Below are positions 1-6,137 of a stretch of DNA of 6,935 nucleotides, piece by piece. The notes beneath the pieces were generated by a model that saw only the letters and a program-made list of their open reading frames with translations, did not search any database and was not told the DNA's origin. Numbering within the stretch: the first letter of the stretch is position 1; the number at the start of each line of letters is the position of its first letter. The stretch is from Campylobacteraceae bacterium (lineage in GTDB: Bacteria; Campylobacterota; Campylobacteria; Campylobacterales; Sulfurovaceae): the NCBI GenBank assembly GCA_026986085.1, contig JALSPE010000105.1, forward strand, positions 1 through 6,935. Reading direction: 5' to 3'. The position numbers and the translations under genes are program-made.

Positions 1-40
1 GTCTATTTAAATCTTATTACTATAGTTTAAACTTTTTAAC

Positions 41-56
41 CTCGAATAAATTCGAG
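41..56. repeat. Small perfect hairpin in AT-rich non-coding DNA
   Basis: A perfect inverted repeat has arms CTCGAA and TTCGAG around a TAAA loop (7 bp if the inner T/A also pairs). It sits in a 217-base leader with no convincing reading frame on either strand. No T-run follows it on either strand, so it is not a standard intrinsic terminator. It lies downstream of the 6S RNA gene and could belong to a neighbour outside the window. Its function is unknown. Apart from this hairpin, nothing else in positions 1-217 can be supported. Confidence 0.35.
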
Positions 57-217
57 AGTCAAAAGTGATTTTTAATTACCATAACATAAAATATGTAATA
101 GCTTAACTTTTGTCTGTTTTGATATCTCTTGATATTGTATATTGATTTTTTTAGTATCTGTCACAATGGCACTGTTTAAATAGAAGATTAAATCTGTTTA
201 TATAAGAAGAGTATTAT

Positions 218-421
218 AAAAACCCGAGTGGCCGTATAGTTTGCTGGTGTCGGCCCTGATAAGCCAACGGTGGAGGAGAGAGCAAGCCTTTAGGGGGCAA
301 CTTCTCGCTGACATCAGTCTAGCTCAAACGAAGCCACCCACTCACAGGCTTGACTACTAGTCCCCCAAAAGATTATATGTTGGACCCCATTTGCAATTTA
401 GCGAACCACTCAGGCAACCTA
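218..421 (-). ncRNA. ssrS: 6S RNA (SsrS), regulator of RNA polymerase
   Basis: This is a GC-rich island of about 200 nt in AT-rich DNA, with no reading frame. Read on the minus strand it forms a long nested rod: closing stem 414-406 with 231-223, then 386-382 with 256-252, 366-361 with 277-272, 352-347 with 288-283, 339-333 with 301-295, and an apical hairpin around 332-302. In four of these helices the minus strand gives G.U pairs where the plus strand would give C.A mismatches, which fixes the strand. A largely unpaired central bubble lies just inside the closing stem. The 5' end reads CCTGAG...TTCGC and the 3' end CGGCCACTCGGG, which resemble the ends of E. coli 6S RNA as I recall them. 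A U5 tract (222-218) follows the closing stem. 6S RNA binds the housekeeping sigma holoenzyme by mimicking an open promoter. One helix (244-251 with 310-317) would fit the plus strand better. The exact ends are estimates. Confidence 0.66.
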
Positions 422-471
422 AAAATTAAATTAATTTAATAAACTAATTTAATTTTTTAAAATGTAATTAG

Positions 472-500
472 ATTATATCATATTTTTATAATTTTGTAAA
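472..500 (-). promoter_or_regulatory. Sigma-70-type promoter upstream of the 6S RNA
   Basis: On the minus strand there is TTTACA (500-495), a 17-base spacer, then a perfect TATAAT (477-472). The predicted start near 465 would give a precursor with a 45-base AT-rich leader before the folded RNA, so 5' processing would be needed. A second candidate, TTTAAT at 430-425, would start transcription near 418-420, directly at the RNA's 5' end. Both lie between hemD and the RNA on the same strand. Confidence 0.5.
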
Positions 501-526
501 TTAATTGAGAACAAAAATAGATATTT

Positions 527-1177
527 TTAGAGAGTTTTTGCCTTTTTAATACAAGAGCTTATAGTTGGAGTATCAGCAACAATAGCATTAACATTTAATG
601 GCAGTTTTTTTAGAGTGCTATCTCCAATTACTACTGCTGTTAAATCATCTCTCCACTTAAAATTTTTAAAGAAACAATCTATTGTAGATGGAGAGGTAAA
701 TATAATTATAGAGTTTTGTTCCAACTCTTTGTTATGGTGAGTTACACAAGTTGTCTCATATATTATCTCCTCTTTTATCCAAATACCTTGAGACTCTAAA
801 TATCTCTTTGAATCAAATGATACAACTTTTGGTCTTATGTATAGAAGTTTTCTATCTTTAAAGTGTTTTAATACCCCTTTTGCCAACTCTTCTCCATAGT
901 AGTTTTCAGGCTGATATATAACATTGGCTCCAAAGGAGAGTGCAACTTTTTTTGTAGCAGAACCTATTGTGATTACTGGATATTTTATCCAATTTTTATC
1001 TAACTTTTGAGTATAATAGATTGCTTGTTTTGATGTAAATATAAGTGTGTCAGAGTCTTGATAATCAATACTATTTTTAATTAAAGAAAATTGTATCATA
1101 GGTAAAGAGCTTACTCCCTCTACCATCTTAGGAGAGCAAAGATATATATTTCTACTCTTTTTCTTCACAATTTGCAT
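527..1177 (-). CDS. hemD: Uroporphyrinogen-III synthase HemD
   Basis: This cytoplasmic enzyme closes hydroxymethylbilane, with inversion of ring D, to make uroporphyrinogen III, the precursor of haem, sirohaem and cobalamin. With the chosen start the protein is 216 aa, slightly shorter than E. coli HemD (about 246). The sequence is divergent, as HemD usually is, but the family landmarks appear in order: LIFTSKQAI (45-53), ITIGSATKK with a following GA (69-84), LLYIRPK (111-117), the IIYET strand (138-142), IIIFTSPST (157-165) and VVIGDST (182-188). I start at the ATG at 1177, which has GAGGG just upstream. A TTG at 1186 is in frame but lies inside that ribosome-binding site. The start overlaps the 3' end of the cation-exporter gene by 26 bases, so translation is probably coupled. 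No clear terminator follows before the 6S promoter. Confidence 0.86.
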   Translation of the reverse strand: MQIVKKKSRNIYLCSPKMVEGVSSLPMIQFSLIKNSIDYQDSDTLIFTSKQAIYYTQKLDKNWIKYPVITIGSATKKVALSFGANVIYQPENYYGEELAKGVLKHFKDRKLLYIRPKVVSFDSKRYLESQGIWIKEEIIYETTCVTHHNKELEQNSIIIFTSPSTIDCFFKNFKWRDDLTAVVIGDSTLKKLPLNVNAIVADTPTISSCIKKAKTL

Positions 1178-2096
1178 TACCCTCAAAAAACATTACATTT
1201 AACTCTTCATCATCATGTGGGTCAAAATGTGGAGTGATAACCCAACCTTTTTTTGGCTCTAAAGATGATATTTTACATATTAATTTATCACCAATACGAT
1301 GAGCCTCTTCAAGTGTCATAGTTGGTTCTAAAACTAGATGAAACTCAACATAGTTATGAACTCCATCTGTTCTTGTCTTTAACCAGTGATACCCTCTAAC
1401 CTTTTTACAATTTGCTATTATTTCACCAATTTTTGCAACCATATCTGAAGGCAATGATCTATCTAATAGTATCAATACCCCTTCGCTAATAATTTCATAA
1501 GCTGAGTATATAATATAAGCTCCAATTAATAGACCAAAAATTGCATCAATAAAATCAAATCCGGTAATAGATACCAAAAAGAGTGATAGTAAAACTGCCC
1601 CATTGCTCAAAAGGTCTGTTTTATAATGCAAGGCATCTGATTTTACTACCATACTATCTGTCTCTTTTGCAATGCGTTCTAAATATTTTACAAGCAAAAA
1701 TGTAACAATTATAGATATAACCATTACACCAACAGAAGCACCAAGCATTTCGGTATTTTTACCTTTGACTATTTTAACTATTGCTTCATATATTATATAG
1801 AGTCCAGAGATAGTAATAATTGTCCCCTCAATTACAGCTGCAATTGCCTGAATTTTACCCTTACCGTAGTTAAAGTTTTCATCTGGATTCTCTTCAGCTT
1901 TTTTAATTGCAAAGAAGTTAAATACCGATACAGCAGTATCTAAAATCGAATCTATTGCCGAAGCCATAACAGCAACAGAACCACTAAGTATCCCAATTAC
2001 CAATTTAACAATGGCTAAAAATGTAGCAACAGCAGTAGCTACAACTGTAGCACGACGCTCTTTAGAAAAACTCTCAATTTTTTTAATTAAATCCAT
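1152..2096 (-). CDS. Cation diffusion facilitator (FieF/YiiP-like divalent metal exporter)
   Basis: This 314-aa inner-membrane transporter probably exports Zn2+, Fe2+ or a similar divalent metal in exchange for protons. Hydrophobic segments at about 17-37, 40-62, 82-106, 118-138, 165-180 and 184-212 give the six-helix CDF topology, followed by a cytoplasmic metal-binding domain. The transport site is intact as DDHD: D49 and D53 in helix 2 (IDSILD) and H157 and D161 in helix 5 (LHYKTD), the pattern of FieF/YiiP rather than of His-rich Zn/Cd exporters. The C-terminal domain keeps H247, H253, H266, H290 and D292, consistent with the regulatory metal site. The loop after helix 2, usually HxYGHGK-like, is NYGKGK, so histidines expected at the second metal site are missing. 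The gene starts 57 bases after tonB, possibly with its own weak promoter, and overlaps hemD. The metal specificity is inferred. Confidence 0.9.
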   Translation of the reverse strand: MDLIKKIESFSKERRATVVATAVATFLAIVKLVIGILSGSVAVMASAIDSILDTAVSVFNFFAIKKAEENPDENFNYGKGKIQAIAAVIEGTIITISGLYIIYEAIVKIVKGKNTEMLGASVGVMVISIIVTFLLVKYLERIAKETDSMVVKSDALHYKTDLLSNGAVLLSLFLVSITGFDFIDAIFGLLIGAYIIYSAYEIISEGVLILLDRSLPSDMVAKIGEIIANCKKVRGYHWLKTRTDGVHNYVEFHLVLEPTMTLEEAHRIGDKLICKISSLEPKKGWVITPHFDPHDDEELNVMFFEGNANCEEKE

Positions 2097-2116
2097 ATAA
2101 ATCCATTTTTTTTCTT

Positions 2117-2122
2117 ATTCTA
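2117..2122 (-). promoter_or_regulatory. Possible weak promoter (-10 box) for the CDF gene
   Basis: The 57-base gap between tonB and the exporter gene holds TAGAAT on the minus strand with an AT-rich upstream stretch but no good -35 box. A start near 2110 would leave a very short leader. Campylobacterota promoters often lack a -35 hexamer, so this is possible but weak. The gap is also short enough for simple read-through from tonB. Confidence 0.25.
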
Positions 2123-2153
2123 TCATATTTTACCTATAAATAATTGCATGTTA

Positions 2154-2990
2154 TTACCTATTGATATTAAAATTTAGATTAACACTTAAAGTTGCATTAG
2201 AGTTAATAGTGTTTGGAGGTGGTGGCAATGGAAAGCTCCTTTTAAGAGCCTCAATAGCAGCATTTTTTAGTAGTATATTTCCTTTTAATGCTCTATATGA
2301 TATTAAATATCCATTTTTAGATATAGTAAACTCTATCTCTACACTCCCTTCTATACCTCTTTTGATTGCTCTTTGAGGATAAACTTTGTTTGCATTTATT
2401 ACTCTTCTTACTTTAATAAAATATCTACTTTGTAAACTTTTATCAATTCTACTTACACTTGAGTAGCTTCTTTTAATAGTTGATTTATTATTAAATATTT
2501 TTTTACTTTTGGCTTTTTTCTTGGGGTGTCTATTATATTTTTTATCTTTTTTTAAAGATCTATTTTTATTAATATTATTTTTTCTACTTTTTTTATAATA
2601 CTTTTCGCGTAATTTATTTTTAATAGTAGTTTTAATTGATTTTTTAATACTCTTTTTTTTAACTTTTTTTATAATATTATTTTCTTTTTTTTTGGTTTGT
2701 TCTAATTTATGAAAAACTTTTTTAGCAACCTCCTCTTTTATCTCTTTGCTTTTTTGCTTCTTTAACTTTTTTTTAATCTTTTTTAATGGGGTCTCTTTTA
2801 TTGACTTTTTATACTCTTTAGGATTTAGACTCTTTTTTTCAATCTTTTTATATACTATATCAATCTTTACTCTTTGCAGACTCTTTTTTGCAATATAGGT
2901 AGTTTTGTTATAAAATAATATATATATTAAAATGAAAATAGAGCTAAATATAGATAGAGTAACAGTAAAAGATTTTATATATCTACTCAT
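2154..2990 (-). CDS. tonB: TonB energy-transducing protein with a lysine-rich spacer
   Basis: TonB spans the periplasm and passes proton-motive-force energy from ExbB-ExbD to outer-membrane receptors for ferric siderophores, haem or cobalamin. This 278-aa protein has a basic N-terminus, one membrane anchor (about 8-27), a long spacer (30-180) and a C-terminal TonB domain (about 190-276). The domain carries the VYP turn (203-205), IEGSVEIEFTISKNGYL (213-229) and the FPLPPPP segment (253-259). The spacer is odd: residues 31-170 contain about 53 lysines and only three prolines, whereas TonB spacers are normally Pro-Lys/Pro-Glu rich. The anchor has no histidine, unlike E. coli TonB (His20). The ATG overlaps the exbD stop as ATGA. 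The nearest AGGAG is 13 bases upstream, rather far, so coupling to exbD probably helps. Family membership is secure; the receptor partner is not visible here. Confidence 0.88.
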   Translation of the reverse strand: MSRYIKSFTVTLSIFSSIFILIYILFYNKTTYIAKKSLQRVKIDIVYKKIEKKSLNPKEYKKSIKETPLKKIKKKLKKQKSKEIKEEVAKKVFHKLEQTKKKENNIIKKVKKKSIKKSIKTTIKNKLREKYYKKSRKNNINKNRSLKKDKKYNRHPKKKAKSKKIFNNKSTIKRSYSSVSRIDKSLQSRYFIKVRRVINANKVYPQRAIKRGIEGSVEIEFTISKNGYLISYRALKGNILLKNAAIEALKRSFPLPPPPNTINSNATLSVNLNFNINR

Positions 2991-3364
2991 CTTTTAGTGA
3001 TAACTCCTAAGTTTGTGTAGCTATTATCTTTTAGGATATCAATAACTTTAACAAAGTTATCAAATTTTGCTTCTTTATCGCAATTTATACCAATTGGTAT
3101 ATCTTTTTTATACTTTAAAAGTTTATTTGACAACTCATTTATCTCTATCTTATCTTTGTTAAAAAAGAGTTCCCCATCTTTTTTAATAGATAAAGTTATC
3201 TCTTGGACTTTTTTTATCTTTGTAGAACTTTTGGCTTTGCTTAAATCTACTGGTATTACACCTTTAGATACAAATGAAGCCGTTGTTAATACAATTACCA
3301 AAAGAACAAGCATAACATCAATAAAAGGAACTACATTTATTGAATCAAACTTTTTAATTTGCAC
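2987..3364 (-). CDS. exbD: ExbD, TonB-system proton channel subunit
   Basis: ExbD is the single-helix subunit of the ExbB-ExbD motor that uses the proton gradient to energise TonB. The 125-aa protein has a short cytoplasmic N-terminus, one transmembrane helix (about 11-33) and a periplasmic domain. The helix carries VVPFIDVMLVLLVI, with D16 at the position of the essential protonatable aspartate of the ExbD/TolR family (Asp25 in E. coli ExbD). The protein is short, like the group-2 ExbD of Helicobacter and Campylobacter. The start is a GTG at 3364, chosen because GGAG lies 7 bases upstream. It overlaps exbB by 11 bases, and its stop overlaps tonB by 4, so the three genes are translationally coupled. 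Adjacency to tonB favours ExbD over TolR. Confidence 0.92.
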   Translation of the reverse strand: MQIKKFDSINVVPFIDVMLVLLVIVLTTASFVSKGVIPVDLSKAKSSTKIKKVQEITLSIKKDGELFFNKDKIEINELSNKLLKYKKDIPIGINCDKEAKFDNFVKVIDILKDNSYTNLGVITKR

Positions 3365-3791
3365 CTTTTTTCTCCATATCCCAAGTGGATAATAAAACCT
3401 CTATTTTTCTAACTAAATGGTTGTAAAAGAGTATCGCAGGAATAGCTACAAAAAGCCCCATAGCTGTTGCTTTAAGTGCAAGAGCAAGAGAACTCATAAT
3501 ATTTTTTAAATCAATTTCACCACTAATTCCCATAGTATAAAAAGTAATAATAATCCCAAGCACAGTCCCTAAAAGCCCAATATAAGGTGCATTTGCAGCA
3601 AAAGTAGAAATGATTGTAATATTTTTTGTTAAGTCAATCTCAAGAGCCTCTTTTTGATTGTATTTAGATATATCTACACTTTTTAAAAAAAGAAGTCTCT
3701 CAATATAGAAAAAGAGAGTCAAAAAAGCCATCACACCTAAAACTCCAACTACTCCATAATCTACTAAATTACTTATTATTTTTATATCCAT
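3354..3791 (-). CDS. exbB: ExbB, TonB-system energiser (MotA/TolQ/ExbB family)
   Basis: ExbB forms the inner-membrane pentamer around the ExbD helices that conducts protons and drives TonB. The 145-aa protein has three membrane helices, at about 13-36, 60-86 and 102-124. The family core is clear: NAPYIGLLGTVLGI (67-80) and LALALKATAMGLFVAIPA (102-119), with pore-lining threonines T76 and T109 matching the conserved pair in E. coli ExbB. It lacks the long N-terminal region and extended cytoplasmic loop of the E. coli protein, as in the short ExbB of Helicobacter and Campylobacter. AAGGAG sits 5 bases before the ATG. The gene follows the PerM-family gene after 27 bases and overlaps exbD. No promoter is evident in that gap, so it is probably part of the nhaA transcript. 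Confidence 0.93.
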   Translation of the reverse strand: MDIKIISNLVDYGVVGVLGVMAFLTLFFYIERLLFLKSVDISKYNQKEALEIDLTKNITIISTFAANAPYIGLLGTVLGIIITFYTMGISGEIDLKNIMSSLALALKATAMGLFVAIPAILFYNHLVRKIEVLLSTWDMEKKGAN

Positions 3792-3818
3792 TTATACTCC
3801 TTGCCTTTTAATGAAGAA

Positions 3819-4784
3819 CTATCTCGATAATAAATTGGCTAAATCTTTTGTCTTATTTGAACTTTGAAGAGCAATTTTTAGAGTCATTGTCAGCACTACT
3901 GCAAAAAATGTTCCAACTATGCCAAATATCCAGCCCCAAAGTATCAAAGAGAAAAATATCACTGCTGGAGATAGATTTAATCCATCTCCCATAATTTTTG
4001 GTTCAATTATATTGGATATCGATATATTTATTACAAAATATATTACTCCCAATATTATAGTTGTTTCTAATCCATATGTAATTATAGCTACTAAAAGTGC
4101 AGGAATTGATGCAATTATTGAGCCAACTACTGGGATAAAATTTAAAATAAAAGCTAAAAAACCAAATAGAAAAAAGTATGGCATATCATAAAAGTATAAA
4201 GAAATTCCCACCAAAAGACCAGTTAGTAAACTTGTAAAAAATTTAATAATAAAATATTTTTGCACACTTGCTATAAAGCTGTTAAAATCTATTGATTTTA
4301 TGTTAAGAGTATCAATTTTTTTAGAAAAGTTTTTTGATTCAAATAATAAAAAGCTAACACCAATAATTACAATGAATAATCCACTAAAGATACTTCCAGC
4401 TTTTGAAAAAAAGCCTTTTAGAATTGAAACAAAATCTATATTTTTAATAATATTTGTATCTATTGTATAGTTATACCTTGATAGAAGTTGATTTAAGTTA
4501 TTTAATAGTGATATCAATCTATCTTTATAAAGAGGCAAGTTGCTTGTAAATTCAGATGTAGAATTGCTGACTATGTAAAATATTGATGTAAATATTAATA
4601 CAAATCCACTCATAGTTATAATATAAGCTATAATAGTTGGTAATCCCCTATTATCAAAAAATCTAAATATTGGAGCGATTAGAATAGTGAAAAATATAGA
4701 TAAAATTAAATATATCAAAATTGGTGATAGATATTTTAATCCAAATATTACTATAATAGTTGCTGCTAAATAAAATAGTGCTAT
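3819..4784 (-). CDS. AI-2E family transporter (PerM/UPF0118) with non-standard start
   Basis: This is a polytopic inner-membrane protein of the AI-2E/PerM family. Members have been linked to autoinducer-2 export or Na+(Li+)/H+ antiport, so the substrate is uncertain. The family core is present near the C-terminus (numbering from 4784): FILNFIPVVGSIIASIPA, then NIIEPKIMGDGLNLSPAVIF and WGWIFGIVGTFFAVVLTM. From 4784 the protein would be 321 aa, a little short of the usual 340-360. The first conventional in-frame start is a TTG at 4718 with no good ribosome-binding site, and it would cut the first helix. In-frame codons upstream encode the expected N-terminus (ALFYLAATIIVIFGLKYLSP), back to an ATA at 4784 that overlaps the nhaA TAG as ATAG and has AAAGGG 6 bases upstream. 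I therefore extend the gene to 4784. The AUA start is inference, and the conservative form is 3819-4718 (299 aa). Position next to nhaA fits an ion-related role. Confidence 0.82.
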   Translation of the reverse strand: MALFYLAATIIVIFGLKYLSPILIYLILSIFFTILIAPIFRFFDNRGLPTIIAYIITMSGFVLIFTSIFYIVSNSTSEFTSNLPLYKDRLISLLNNLNQLLSRYNYTIDTNIIKNIDFVSILKGFFSKAGSIFSGLFIVIIGVSFLLFESKNFSKKIDTLNIKSIDFNSFIASVQKYFIIKFFTSLLTGLLVGISLYFYDMPYFFLFGFLAFILNFIPVVGSIIASIPALLVAIITYGLETTIILGVIYFVINISISNIIEPKIMGDGLNLSPAVIFFSLILWGWIFGIVGTFFAVVLTMTLKIALQSSNKTKDLANLLSR

Positions 4785-5950
4785 TGTTTACCCTTTGTAG
4801 CTAATTTTAAAACTATAAAGCCTATAGATGCAGATAGAAATGTTCCTACTAATATAGCTAATTTATCTGCAGAGTTATAGATAGTTGGGTCATCATATGC
4901 TAATGAGTCTATAAAGAGACTCATTGTAAATCCAATTCCAGTTAAAATTGCTACTCCATATAGTTGAAGCCAAGTAGAATCATCAGGTAGTTTTGCAATT
5001 TTTAGTTTAATTGCCAAAAAGCTAAAACCAAATACCCCAAGTTGTTTTCCTACAAATAATCCAAGTGCAATACCAAGAGGAACGGGAGTAAATAGTGACT
5101 CTATAGATAATCCTTTTAAACTAACACCTGCATTTGCAAAGGCAAAAAGTGGTAATATAAAAAATGTAACTACCATGTGGAGCTCTTTTTCCATCTCTTT
5201 TGCCATAGAAAACTCTTTTCCACTTTCATCTTTTGATTTAAGTGGTATCAAAAATGCTAAAGCAACTCCAGCTAATGTAGCGTGAACACCAGATTTTAAC
5301 ACACTAACCCATAAAATTATACCCAAAATTATATATGGAGAGCGTTTAGATATACCCATTCTATTTAAAATAAAGAGTCCAAGCAGTGCAATAGAAGCAA
5401 TAGAAATAGAGAGTATAGATAGTTTTGCTGTGTAAAAGAGTGCTATAATTATAATAGCACCAAGGTCATCTATAATTGCTAGGGCCATTAAAAATACTTT
5501 TAAAGACAAAGGAACTCTTTTGCCAACAAGCGATAATATACCAAGAGCAAATGCAATATCGGTAGCAGTTGGAATTGCCCAACCATCTTTTGCTATTGCA
5601 TCACTTCCGTTAAGAGATAAAAAAACAAGTGCAGGAACTATCATACCACCAATTGCAGCAATTATTGGAAGAGTTACTTTAGATAGAGATGATAGATGCC
5701 CCTCTATTACCTCTCTTTTAACTTCAAGACCTACAAGAAAGAAAAATATTGCCATTAAGCCATCATTAATCCAAAGAAGCAAAGGCTTTGCAATTTCAAG
5801 ATTTCCAACTTGAATTTTTAGAGGTGTCTCCAAAAAAGAGTTATAAAGTGTTGATAGAGGAGAGTTTTGTAAAATTAGTGCTAAAAAAGTAACTATTATT
5901 AAAATAATCCCACTACTTGACTCTTTATGTAAAAAATCTTTAATATTCAA
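4781..5950 (-). CDS. nhaA: Na+/H+ antiporter NhaA
   Basis: NhaA is an inner-membrane electrogenic antiporter that expels one Na+ or Li+ for two H+, controlling internal pH and sodium. The 389-aa length matches E. coli NhaA (388 aa). Key residues are in place: D131 in the TATDIAFALGIL segment, the paired D161 and D162 in ALAIIDDLGAI, and K302 (VGKQLG), matching E. coli Asp133, Asp163, Asp164 and Lys300. H225 in GVHATLAG matches the pH-response histidine. About a dozen hydrophobic segments fill the chain, including WINDGLMAIFFFLVGLEVKRE (60-80). The start is a TTG at 5950, chosen because AAGGA lies 5 bases upstream and no ATG or GTG competes. It heads the left-going operon behind a near-consensus promoter, and its TAG overlaps the proposed start of the PerM-family gene by 4 bases. 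Confidence 0.96.
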   Translation of the reverse strand: MNIKDFLHKESSSGIILIIVTFLALILQNSPLSTLYNSFLETPLKIQVGNLEIAKPLLLWINDGLMAIFFFLVGLEVKREVIEGHLSSLSKVTLPIIAAIGGMIVPALVFLSLNGSDAIAKDGWAIPTATDIAFALGILSLVGKRVPLSLKVFLMALAIIDDLGAIIIIALFYTAKLSILSISIASIALLGLFILNRMGISKRSPYIILGIILWVSVLKSGVHATLAGVALAFLIPLKSKDESGKEFSMAKEMEKELHMVVTFFILPLFAFANAGVSLKGLSIESLFTPVPLGIALGLFVGKQLGVFGFSFLAIKLKIAKLPDDSTWLQLYGVAILTGIGFTMSLFIDSLAYDDPTIYNSADKLAILVGTFLSASIGFIVLKLATKGKQ

Positions 5951-5969
5951 AATATTCCTTTTTAGAATA

Positions 5970-5998
5970 ATTGTATCTAAAAGTTATAAAAATTTCAA
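5970..5998 (-). promoter_or_regulatory. Sigma-70-type promoter of the nhaA operon
   Basis: On the minus strand there is TTGAAA (5998-5993), exactly 17 bases of spacer, then TACAAT (5975-5970). Transcription would start near 5963, giving a leader of about 13 bases that contains the AAGGA ribosome-binding site. The -10 box lies inside an imperfect 19-bp dyad (5962-5980, TTAGA...TCTAA) that could serve as an operator. Confidence 0.6.
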
Positions 5999-6091
5999 TA
6001 GAAATAAAGTTAAATCAAAAATCTTTGAGAACTTTAAATTTATATTATTTCTACAATAAATATTTATATAGTATTAGCAAAAAATATTACA

Positions 6092-6107
6092 AATAATAAA
6101 AATTATT
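6092..6107. promoter_or_regulatory. Candidate Fur/PerR-like inverted repeat
   Basis: AATAAT and ATTATT form a perfect inverted repeat separated by AAAA, about 35 bases upstream of the -10 box of the thioferritin gene. Fur-family boxes are AT-rich repeats of this kind, and the downstream genes (iron/peroxide detoxification) are typical PerR or Fur targets. The surrounding DNA is so AT-rich that chance is a serious alternative. Confidence 0.22.
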
Positions 6108-6137
6108 AATTAATTTATTTTTTCTTAAGCTTCAAAC

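Noticed and set aside
41..56. Intrinsic terminator
   Set aside because: The hairpin is not followed by a T-run in either direction.
223..420. Structured RNA on the plus strand (riboswitch, tmRNA or RNase P RNA)
   Set aside because: One helix (244-251 with 310-317) favours the plus strand, but four others favour the minus strand. No tRNA-like end, tag frame, RNase P core or downstream plus-strand gene is present.
1177..1186. TTG at 1186 as the hemD start
   Set aside because: The GAGGG ribosome-binding site lies between this TTG and the ATG at 1177, so the ATG is the better start.
2080..2110. Upstream ATG (2109) as the CDF start, from the repeated ATGGATTTA
   Set aside because: The upstream copy is in a different frame and meets a stop after seven codons; the repeat is probably chance.
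2161..2376. Open frame of 71 codons on the plus strand
   Set aside because: It lies antisense to the conserved C-terminal TonB domain, has no family motifs, and its start has no ribosome-binding site.
3156..3392. Open frame of 78 codons on the plus strand
   Set aside because: It is antisense to exbD, whose membrane aspartate motif and ribosome-binding site are clear; no recognisable product.
3919..4191. Open frame of 90 codons on the plus strand
   Set aside because: It is a shadow of the most conserved part of the AI-2E family gene, with no motif of its own.
5520..5813. Open frame of 97 codons on the plus strand
   Set aside because: It is antisense to the nhaA catalytic core; the codons simply mirror conserved transmembrane residues.
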